A stretch of 20,694 nucleotides of DNA from Acidobacteriota bacterium. GTDB taxonomy: Bacteria > Acidobacteriota > Vicinamibacteria > Vicinamibacterales > 2-12-FULL-66-21. The first letter of the stretch is position 1; the number at the start of each line of letters is the position of its first letter. Shown one piece after another: positions 14,831 to 20,694 of this stretch. The notes beneath the pieces are model-generated. The model did no database searches, had not been told where the DNA came from, and saw only the letters and a program-made list of their open reading frames with translations. The translations under genes and the position numbers were made by a program. The DNA lies in the NCBI GenBank assembly GCA_013817065.1, contig JACDDJ010000008.1:1-20694 (forward strand), in the 5' to 3' direction.

Positions 14831-15715
14831 TTATCGCTTCGCGGCCAGCTTCGCGGCCAGCTTTACAGCCTCGATCATGCTCGACGGGTCGGCCATTCCG
14901 GTGCCGACGATGTCGAAGGCGGTGCCGTGATCGACCGAGGTACGGATGATCGGGAGGCCGAGTGTGACGTTCACCGCTTTGCCAAACGCCGCCACCTTGA
15001 CCGGGATCAGGCCCTGGTCGTGATAACACGCGATCACCACGTCGAAGCCGTCACGGATGGCACGGACGAAGATGGTGTCAGCAGGAAACGGCCCGGTGAC
15101 ATTGATCCCGCGAGCCGCGCACGCCTCGACCGCCGGCCGGAGGACGCTCTCGTCCTCGTGGCCAAGCAAGCCGTGCTCGCCGGCATGAGGGTTGAGGCCG
15201 GCGACGCCGATTCGCGGGGCCTGGATACCGAACCGCGGCAGCTCGCGTGCGGTCAGTTCCACCAGTTCCTCGATCAACGGACGGGTGATGGCGCGAGGAA
15301 CCTCGGCCAGCGGGATGTGCACCGTCGCCAGTACCACCCGCAGCGCGTCCGAGTGGAACATCATCACACCGCGGGGCGAGCGCGTCAGGTGCGCGAGGAG
15401 ATCGGTGTGGCCCTTCCACGGCAGGTCGGCTGCGGCGAAGGCCTCCTTGTTGATGGGTGCGGTCGCGATCGCGTCGATGGTCCCCGCCTCGGCATCGTGG
15501 ACGGCCCGGACGATTGCGTCGTACGCAGCACGGCCGGCCGCGGCGTTGACCTGGCCTGCCGGAAACGCCGACAGTTCGTCTGCCGTGGACGGTCCGTAGA
15601 GGACCGGTTCGCACAGCGCCAGGACGGCTGAATCGAGCGCGGCGCGGACGGCGATCTCCGGACCGATGCCGGCCGGGTCACCAACCGTGATCCCGATCTT
15701 TGGCTTCGGTGTCAC
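14831..15715 (-). CDS. pdxA: 4-hydroxythreonine-4-phosphate dehydrogenase
   Basis: 294 residues, GTG start. PdxA oxidises 4-phosphohydroxy-L-threonine in pyridoxal 5'-phosphate synthesis (DXP-dependent route). The opening motif ITVGDPAGIGPE (residues 9-20) is diagnostic. Substrate-binding GHT is at H103. The three metal-ligand histidines sit in TVHIPL, LNPHAGE and CYHDQGL (H232), and the NAD region has RTSVDHGTAFD. It is somewhat shorter than E. coli PdxA (329), with the gap in the N-terminal third. The frame is open for 83 codons upstream, but that extension reads antifamily sequence inside ricT. The GTG gives the canonical N-terminus and a four-base GTGA overlap with the ricT stop. Both aminotransferases in the window use PLP, though no regulatory link is visible. 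Confidence 0.95.
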   Translation of the reverse strand: MTPKPKIGITVGDPAGIGPEIAVRAALDSAVLALCEPVLYGPSTADELSAFPAGQVNAAAGRAAYDAIVRAVHDAEAGTIDAIATAPINKEAFAAADLPWKGHTDLLAHLTRSPRGVMMFHSDALRVVLATVHIPLAEVPRAITRPLIEELVELTARELPRFGIQAPRIGVAGLNPHAGEHGLLGHEDESVLRPAVEACAARGINVTGPFPADTIFVRAIRDGFDVVIACYHDQGLIPVKVAAFGKAVNVTLGLPIIRTSVDHGTAFDIVGTGMADPSSMIEAVKLAAKLAAKR

Positions 15716-16506
15716 CGCTTGCAGGACCCGCAGCCACCGGATCCGCAGGTGCCGCACCCCGGCCCGGACGGGTTGCCGCACCCGCCTCCTTCGTCCGCGC
15801 AGCCGCCATGCTTGACGCCCTTGCCGTTCGGAAGCTCGTACCGGAGGCAGCACTTCAACCGGCCACACATCCCTGACAGCTTCGAGGGATTCAGACTCAG
15901 ATTCTGCTGCTTCGCCATCTTGATGGACACCGGCTCGAACGAGGTGAGCCAGGTGGTGCAGCATAGCGGACGGCCACAGGAGCCGTACCCTCCGAGCATC
16001 CGTGCCTCGTCGCGTACCCCGATCTGGCGCATCTCGATACGGGTGCGGAACTGGCCGGCGAGATCGCGCACCAGGTCGCGAAAATCAACGCGGCCCTCTG
16101 CCGTGTAATAGAAGATCAGTCGCGATCCGTCGAAGAGCTGCTCGACGCGTGCGAGCTTCATCGCAAGGTTCCGTTCCTTGATCTTGAGAACGCAGATCCG
16201 CTGGGCCTCGAGTTCGCGCTGCTCGTACTTCAAGCGGGCGACGACGTCCTCTTTGGTGGCACGTCGGATGACTTGCTGCCGCGGCTCCGCCGCAGACCGT
16301 CGCTGCGCCATCGCCGCTACTTCCCTGGTGACGGTCCCGATTGCCGGCCCCGCCTCTGTTTGCACGACGACCTGCTCACCCGGGACCGCCGCCGGGGCCG
16401 CGCCCGAGAGATTGTCGAGGTCGAGCTCGGGAAGCAGGAACGAGTAGGTACGCCCGATCGGCGTGAATCTCACGCTGACGAATGGACGGGCGGGTGCATC
16501 GCTCAT
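15712..16506 (-). CDS. ricT: PSP1-domain protein RicT (YaaT-like) with Cys-rich tail
   Basis: 264 residues from the ATG at 16506; an upstream in-frame ATG would extend 39 residues into holB. The PSP1 domain is recognisable from residue 10 onward. It carries the conserved cysteine blocks GYGSCGRPLCCTTWL and SGMCGRLKCCLRYE. In Bacillus subtilis, RicT works with RicA and RicF in an iron-sulfur-containing complex that affects RNA processing and sporulation; its function in this lineage is not established. After the PSP1 core, the last 30 or so residues hold six further cysteines among glycines (motifs CGNP, CGTC, CGSC), an unusual metal-binding-type tail. The gene lies 10 bases after holB and overlaps pdxA by four bases. 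A holB-ricT pairing is also found in Firmicutes. Confidence 0.92.
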   Translation of the reverse strand: MSDAPARPFVSVRFTPIGRTYSFLLPELDLDNLSGAAPAAVPGEQVVVQTEAGPAIGTVTREVAAMAQRRSAAEPRQQVIRRATKEDVVARLKYEQRELEAQRICVLKIKERNLAMKLARVEQLFDGSRLIFYYTAEGRVDFRDLVRDLAGQFRTRIEMRQIGVRDEARMLGGYGSCGRPLCCTTWLTSFEPVSIKMAKQQNLSLNPSKLSGMCGRLKCCLRYELPNGKGVKHGGCADEGGGCGNPSGPGCGTCGSGGCGSCKR

Positions 16507-16516
16507 TCGTCGGCGC

Positions 16517-17512
16517 CTATATCTGGAAGGAGAGCCAGTCGGCGACGATCTTGGGGCTCGCGTTGCGATCGAGCGCGTTGAGCGCGCGGTCGACCGCCGC
16601 GAACGCGCGCAACGATCGATCATTGTCGAAGCTGCGAAGCAGGCGTTGGAGCTTCGGTCTCAGGTCCGCATTGGCAATCGCCCGTTCGTCGGCTTGCGCG
16701 CCGAGCGCCGCAAGATCCCTCAGGATGGACGCTAATGCCCGCAGGCTCTGCCCGAGCGCATCGCGGTCGGCTTTGCCCTTGGTTGCCCCGGGAAGACTCA
16801 TCGCGCCCATGATCCTCCGGCCTGGGGGTGGATCGTCGGCGACGGTTTCGAGCAGGTGTAACGCCGCCATCCGCGCGCCGACGAAGTCCTCCGATCCACC
16901 TTCGAGCGCCTTGCCGACGCTCCCATCGGAGAGCGAGGCAGCCGCATGGGCGTCGGCCTCGGCGTATTCGTGCCTGCCGATCAGGACCGCCGCGACATCT
17001 CCAGGCGACAGCCGCCCAAATCGCAGCCGCTGGCACCGCGACCGGATCGTCGGCAGCAGCGTATCGGGCGTGTCGGTGACCAGGATGAAGGTCGACGAGT
17101 TTGGCGGCTCTTCGAGCGTTTTCAGAATTGCGTCCTGGGCGTTGACCCCCATCTGCTCGGCCTGATCGATGATGACGACGCGGCGGCGCCCTTCGAAAGG
17201 ACGGTAGGCAGCGCGATCGATCGCCTCGCGGACCTGCTCGATTTTGATGGAGCCGGTGTCGCCGGGTTCGATCCGAAGAACATCAGCGTGAACGCCGCGG
17301 GTAATCCGCCGGCAGGAGCCGCATTGGCCGCAGGCGTCTTCGCCAACAGGCGCGAGGCAGTTGACGAACTGCGCAAGCGCAAGCGCCATCATCGCCTTCC
17401 CAACGCCTGACGGTCCCGCGAAGATCAGGCTCGGCGGCAGAGTACCGCGCAGCGCGGCGCGCGCGATCAATTGCTTCAGGTGGTCGTGGCCAGCGATCTC
17501 GCGGAACGGCAC
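16517..17512 (-). CDS. holB: DNA polymerase III subunit delta'
   Basis: 331 residues, GTG start; a TAA four codons upstream limits the choice. Delta' is part of the clamp loader of the replicative polymerase. The AAA+ core shows a complete Walker A motif G-P-S-G-V-G-K (33-39). The zinc-binding cysteines are C52, C61, C64 and C67. The Walker B-like region VVIIDQAEQM, AILKTLEEPP and the S-R-C motif (TIRSRCQRL) follow. E. coli delta' has lost the P-loop lysine, but here K39 is present, so nucleotide binding is possible. The gene is followed at 10 bases by ricT. No Shine-Dalgarno precedes the GTG. A TANNNT box (TAAGCT) ends six bases before it, matching the possible leaderless pattern elsewhere in the window. 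Confidence 0.93.
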   Translation of the reverse strand: MPFREIAGHDHLKQLIARAALRGTLPPSLIFAGPSGVGKAMMALALAQFVNCLAPVGEDACGQCGSCRRITRGVHADVLRIEPGDTGSIKIEQVREAIDRAAYRPFEGRRRVVIIDQAEQMGVNAQDAILKTLEEPPNSSTFILVTDTPDTLLPTIRSRCQRLRFGRLSPGDVAAVLIGRHEYAEADAHAAASLSDGSVGKALEGGSEDFVGARMAALHLLETVADDPPPGRRIMGAMSLPGATKGKADRDALGQSLRALASILRDLAALGAQADERAIANADLRPKLQRLLRSFDNDRSLRAFAAVDRALNALDRNASPKIVADWLSFQI

Positions 17513-17542
17513 CAGACGAGCTTAACGCTTCTGTCGGCCAAT

Positions 17543-17572
17543 CTAACAATCCGTCAATCCGCGGATTGTCAA
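17543..17572 (-). promoter_or_regulatory. Candidate holB promoter with overlapping palindrome
   Basis: On the minus strand a perfect -35 box TTGACA (17572-17567) is followed after 18 bases by a weak -10 TGTTAG (17548-17543). The 14-base perfect palindrome CAATCCGCGGATTG (17555-17568) overlaps the -35 box. A further CAATCCG copy is at 17547-17553. The layout fits a repressor-controlled promoter for holB-ricT-pdxA-smpB, but the -10 is poor. Confidence 0.38.
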
Positions 17573-17573
17573 C

Positions 17574-19916
17574 TCAGAAACCGCCCCCGGGCTTTTTCTT
17601 GGGCGGGTCCTTCTTGTCGTCCTTCTTCTCGTCTTTTTTGTCGCCCTTCCCGAACAGGCGACCCCAGAAGCCCGACTTCTTCTTGTCCTTCTCCTCCTCC
17701 ACCTTCGTTGATCGCGGAGCGGGCGCGGCGGGCGACGCACCAGTCGTGCTCGTTGGCGTTGACCGTGTCAGGCCGACGTCTTCCGCGGAGACGGGTCGAG
17801 GCGCATCGTTCTCGCCGAAGACACCTGCGATCCGGTCGAGAAATCCGCGGTGCGGGTGGAGCTGGCAGATCCCCGACGGCTGCGATCCCTTGCTGAAGTA
17901 TTCGGTGTAGATCATCGAGCGGGACTCGACGAAGCCGTCCTTCGAGACCACCTCCACGGTGTCGCAGCCATCGTTCGGTCTCTTCCCGGACACGCGGCAG
18001 ACATTTACACCGACGACGTCGGGCGGCCGGTCGAACCAGTCCTGCTTATGACCCTTCGTCGCGACCTTCATGTAGTTCGCCCACATCGGGACGGCAAGCT
18101 CGCCGGCGTATCCGTTCGAGATGATCGTCTGCGGCTGGTCGAACCCGACCCACACACCGGTCACCACCCGCGGGGTGTAGCCGACAAACCACGCGTCCAG
18201 GTAATCGTTCGTGGTACCGGTCTTCCCCGCGGCCGGCATCGTAAAGCCGATCTGGCGGGCGCGATATCCCGTCCCGTGATTGACGACGTCGGCCAGCATG
18301 CTCGACATCAGGAATGCGGTGGCCTTACTGACCGCCTGCGCGGACTTCTTCTCGTCCTCGTAAAGGACGCTTCCGTCGCTGTCTTCAACCTTGCGGATCA
18401 GGACCGCCGGGCGGACGACCCCTTCTGCCGCGAACGCCCCATACGCAGACGTCAGGGAGATCAGCGTCACGTCGCTGGTGCCGAGCGCGAGCGATGGGAC
18501 GCTCGGCGGTGTACCGACGTTCAGCTTCTCCGCGTAGCCGACGGTCTTGTCGATGCCCACGGTGTTGAGCATCTGGACCGCGGCGCGATTGCTGGACGTC
18601 TTCAGCGCCGTCCTCATCGTCATTGACGTGGCGCTCGAATGCTCATCCTCCGGGACCCACTTACCCTGGAGCGTTTCGATCGGATTGTCGAGCCCGGTAA
18701 TCACCGTGGCCGGGCTGAAACCCGATTCCAGCGCCGCCGCGAAGACGAACGGTTTGAACGCGGAGCCGGACTGGCGCTTGGCCTGGGTCGCGCGGTTGAA
18801 GCGGCTCTCTGTGAAGTCGCGTCCGCCAACCATTGCGACGACGTGTCCTGTGGTCGGATCCATCGACACCAGGGACGCCTGCAGGTAGGCGGGCGACTCG
18901 CCTTCCTTGGCCTTGACCTCTTTGCGGGCCGGATACTTGAAGCCTCGCCGAGACTCGATCTCGACGAGATGCCTCTCGATCAGCTTCTCGGCCGCCTGCT
19001 GGAGATCGGAATCCATCGTGGTGTAAACCTTCAAGCCACCCTGGTAGACGCGCTCCCAGCCAAAACGATCGACGAGATCCTTGCGAACCTGTTCCTTGAA
19101 ATAGAGACCGTAGGTCTCGCGGATCTCGAGGCCGTTCTGGAGCTTCACCTTTGATTTTTTCGCCTTCTCGGCGGTCTCGGCGTCGATGGCGCCGGTCGAC
19201 GACATCGCGGTGAGAACCAGATTGCGGCGGGCAACGGCACGATCGAGGTTGACCGTCGGCGCGTAGCTCGATGGCGACTGGATCAAGCCGGCGAGGAGCG
19301 CCGCCTCGGCGACCTCGAGCTCCGCGGCCGGCTTGCCGAAATAGCCGCGCGACGCCGCCTCGACGCCGTAGAGTCCGTCGCCGAAATACACCTTGTTCAG
19401 ATAGAGGTGGAGAATCTCATTCTTGTCGTAGACACCTTCGATGTATGCCGCGAGGATCACTTCTTTCAGCTTGCGCCTGTAGGTCTTGTCACGATTCAGA
19501 AAGCTCTGGCGGGCGAGCTGCTGCGTGATCGTGCTGCCGCCTTCCGCGCGCCGGCCTTCCTGCACGTTACGGAGGACGGCTGCCGCCACGCGGATGGCAT
19601 CGACGCCACTGTGCTCATAGAACCGCTGGTCCTCGATCGACAGCACGGCCTTGAGGAAATGTGATGAGACCTTCTCGAGCGGCACCTCGATGCGCTGCTC
19701 TTTGAAAATCGTGAAAACCACTTTGTCGTTCGAGTCGTATAGGGTCGTGGCCTGGGCCATATCGCCGAGTTCGCGGAGCGCCTTACCATCGGGCAGCCCG
19801 GCGGTCAGGTCATAGCTGAACCAGGCGACCCAACCGGAAACCAGGAAGGTTGCGATAGCGGTGGCGCCGACCAGGCTGGTGAGCAGACGGGGACGACCGG
19901 CAAGAGGGGCCTTCAT
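17574..19916 (-). CDS. Class A penicillin-binding protein (PBP1A family)
   Basis: 780 residues from the ATG at 19916; a TTG six codons upstream is possible but has no better ribosome binding site. It is a bifunctional peptidoglycan synthase anchored in the inner membrane by one segment (about 13-35). The glycosyltransferase (GT51) domain has catalytic E95 in IEDQRFYEH, then GGSTITQQLARQ and KVYFGDGLYGVEAAS. The transpeptidase domain has S385-A-F-K388 (SxxK), S441-S-N443 (SxN) and K565-T-G. After the catalytic core, two cysteines occur in VNVCRVSGKRPNDGC. The last 45 or so residues form a highly charged Lys/Asp/Glu tail ending PKKKPGGGF, which is unusual for the family. It is divergent from the YCII gene and 61 bases upstream of holB. 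Confidence 0.95.
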   Translation of the reverse strand: MKAPLAGRPRLLTSLVGATAIATFLVSGWVAWFSYDLTAGLPDGKALRELGDMAQATTLYDSNDKVVFTIFKEQRIEVPLEKVSSHFLKAVLSIEDQRFYEHSGVDAIRVAAAVLRNVQEGRRAEGGSTITQQLARQSFLNRDKTYRRKLKEVILAAYIEGVYDKNEILHLYLNKVYFGDGLYGVEAASRGYFGKPAAELEVAEAALLAGLIQSPSSYAPTVNLDRAVARRNLVLTAMSSTGAIDAETAEKAKKSKVKLQNGLEIRETYGLYFKEQVRKDLVDRFGWERVYQGGLKVYTTMDSDLQQAAEKLIERHLVEIESRRGFKYPARKEVKAKEGESPAYLQASLVSMDPTTGHVVAMVGGRDFTESRFNRATQAKRQSGSAFKPFVFAAALESGFSPATVITGLDNPIETLQGKWVPEDEHSSATSMTMRTALKTSSNRAAVQMLNTVGIDKTVGYAEKLNVGTPPSVPSLALGTSDVTLISLTSAYGAFAAEGVVRPAVLIRKVEDSDGSVLYEDEKKSAQAVSKATAFLMSSMLADVVNHGTGYRARQIGFTMPAAGKTGTTNDYLDAWFVGYTPRVVTGVWVGFDQPQTIISNGYAGELAVPMWANYMKVATKGHKQDWFDRPPDVVGVNVCRVSGKRPNDGCDTVEVVSKDGFVESRSMIYTEYFSKGSQPSGICQLHPHRGFLDRIAGVFGENDAPRPVSAEDVGLTRSTPTSTTGASPAAPAPRSTKVEEEKDKKKSGFWGRLFGKGDKKDEKKDDKKDPPKKKPGGGF

Positions 19917-20042
19917 TAGACGAGATTGTCGCAAAATGTGGGCCGTCCAGCTGGCAAGGAATGCCTGTCGATTTCCATACGGCTCGTTCGTCTGTCACTC
20001 AGATTGGCCATACCGGCCAGAATTACACGCCAGGGAGAACAG
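19917..20042. other. Divergent intergenic region between PBP gene and YCII gene
   Basis: 126 bases separating divergent starts, so it presumably holds both promoters. On the minus strand GACAAT ends eight bases before the PBP ATG, the same spacing as the TACAAT box of the methyltransferase. On the plus strand AGGGAG (20032-20037) is the ribosome binding site for the YCII gene. No clear -35 boxes or hairpins were found. Confidence 0.35.
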
Positions 20043-20363
20043 ATGCCGAAATATATGATCCTTTTGCACGACTCACCGGAAGCGTTCGCTAACGTCAGTC
20101 CGGAGCAGATGCAGGCAGTCATCGGAAAGTACATGGCCTGGGGCGAGAGGCTGCGCGAATCGGGCGCGATGCTCGCGGGCGAGAAGCTGGCCGACGAGCC
20201 CGGAAAGGTGATGCGAGGGAAGCCCGGGAGCATCCGTGTGACGGACGGTCCCTACAGTGAGACGAAAGAGGTCCTCGGCGGCTACTACATCGTGCAGGCG
20301 GAGGACTACGAATGCAGCGAACCGGAGCGCCGCCTGCTGCCAACGCCGGCCGCACGAGTGTGA
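20043..20363 (+). CDS. YCII/DGPF-domain protein with divergent C-terminus
   Basis: 106 residues. The N-terminal two thirds is a typical small YCII-related (DGPF) protein: MPKYMILLHDSPEAF, SPEQMQAVIGKYMAWGERLR, then VTDGPYSETKEVLGGYYIVQAEDYE. The fold is a ferredoxin-like dimer. Biochemical function in this family is mostly unknown, and members often lie next to ECF sigma factors. After EDYE the family normally continues with a helix and a closing GG-x-IEVRP-type strand. Here the protein instead runs CSEPERRLLPTPAARV and stops. This suggests a frameshift or a replaced end, although neither alternative frame restores a clear family ending. A good ribosome binding site AGGGAG lies five bases before the ATG. 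Confidence 0.82.
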   Translation: MPKYMILLHDSPEAFANVSPEQMQAVIGKYMAWGERLRESGAMLAGEKLADEPGKVMRGKPGSIRVTDGPYSETKEVLGGYYIVQAEDYECSEPERRLLPTPAARV

Positions 20364-20409
20364 TTGACGACCGTAGCGCAGCCCTTTGGGGCTGCAACAA
20401 GGAGCCGAG

Positions 20410-20694
20410 ATGCCACGAATCGCCGCCTTCGCGTTACTGGGCCTGATCTCCGCCGCTCCGTGCGCCGAGGCACAATCACGGCCTGACTTCTCCGGAACGT
20501 GGAGTTTGCCGGCTGATGCGCCTCTCCACGCGAGCGGCAAACCGGCACCGGCGCCCGGCTACGGCGCGCAGATCAACATCGTCCTGACGGGCGACACTAT
20601 CACCGTGTCGCGGATCATGAACGGGCAGACCTTTCACGTCGTCCATCGCCTCGACGGATCCGAGACCCGCAGCGTGGTCGCGGGACGACTCTGC
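20410..20694 (+). CDS. Secreted protein, N-terminal part (cut by window edge)
   Basis: 95 codons are visible, open to the window edge. The AAGGAG ribosome binding site (20399-20404) lies five bases before the ATG. A clear signal peptide (MPRIAAFALLGLISAAPCAEA) is followed by RPDFSGTWSLPAD, an opening common in small secreted proteins of Acidobacteriota. The visible mature part continues with polar beta-type sequence (INIVLTGDTITVSRI). Function is not known and the C-terminus is missing. The gene begins 46 bases after the YCII stop and may be cotranscribed with it. Confidence 0.72.
   Translation, partial: MPRIAAFALLGLISAAPCAEAQSRPDFSGTWSLPADAPLHASGKPAPAPGYGAQINIVLTGDTITVSRIMNGQTFHVVHRLDGSETRSVVAGRLC

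Noticed and set aside
14768..15631. Plus-strand open frame of 287 codons over pdxA
   Set aside because: It lies antisense to a secure pdxA, with low-complexity Arg/Asp-rich translation and no start signal.
15716..15964. 83-codon upstream extension of pdxA
   Set aside because: The extension is out-of-frame ricT sequence. The GTG at 15715 gives the canonical PdxA N-terminus.
1..20694. tRNA, rRNA, tmRNA, CRISPR array or insertion sequence
   Set aside because: I looked for cloverleaf-like ends, regularly spaced repeats and transposase motifs and saw none. A tRNAscan-SE, Infernal and ISfinder run would be decisive.

Overview
The window is GC-rich bacterial DNA, packed with genes on both strands. 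It looks like a free-living Gram-negative of the Acidobacteriota, most likely Vicinamibacteria. That placement is an inference from four things: GC-rich coding style, secreted FG-GAP/BACON/Ig-like proteins, a secreted protein whose mature part starts RPDFSGTW, and a YCII/DGPF protein. No rRNA, tRNA, CRISPR array or transposase was seen.

Region 1 (1-14239) is a surface-polysaccharide and secreted-protein locus. It holds a partial minus-strand gene with a winged-helix/PqqD-like N-terminus, a zinc-finger-type SAM methyltransferase, and a DegT-family sugar aminotransferase that appears to start at CTG. Next come two large secreted multidomain paralogues (A, 2449-6186; B, 7443-9707) on either side of an opposite-strand gmd (GDP-mannose 4,6-dehydratase). 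Then a GT2 glycosyltransferase and an L-2-hydroxyglutarate-oxidase-like flavoenzyme lie on the plus strand. They converge on a minus-strand, translationally coupled trio: a membrane-anchored beta-sandwich protein, a second DegT aminotransferase and rfbD (dTDP-4-dehydrorhamnose reductase). Together these genes would make, modify and transfer deoxy- or amino-sugars. A and B may be secreted carbohydrate-binding or adhesive partners, but that is inference.

Region 2 (14329-19916) is a housekeeping block on the minus strand, in transcription order: class A penicillin-binding protein, holB (DNA polymerase III delta'), ricT (PSP1 domain), pdxA (vitamin B6 synthesis) and smpB (trans-translation). holB-ricT-pdxA-smpB are tightly packed. 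A palindrome overlapping a TTGACA box separates the PBP gene from holB.

Region 3 (20043-20694) is divergent from the PBP gene. It holds a YCII/DGPF protein with an aberrant C-terminus and the start of a secreted protein that runs off the window.

The main points for follow-up are: domain shuffling between A and B around a conserved 509/510-residue module; a mutually exclusive hairpin arrangement at the ribosome binding site of A; the CTG start of the first aminotransferase; a six-cysteine tail on RicT; and a flavoenzyme embedded in a sugar locus.
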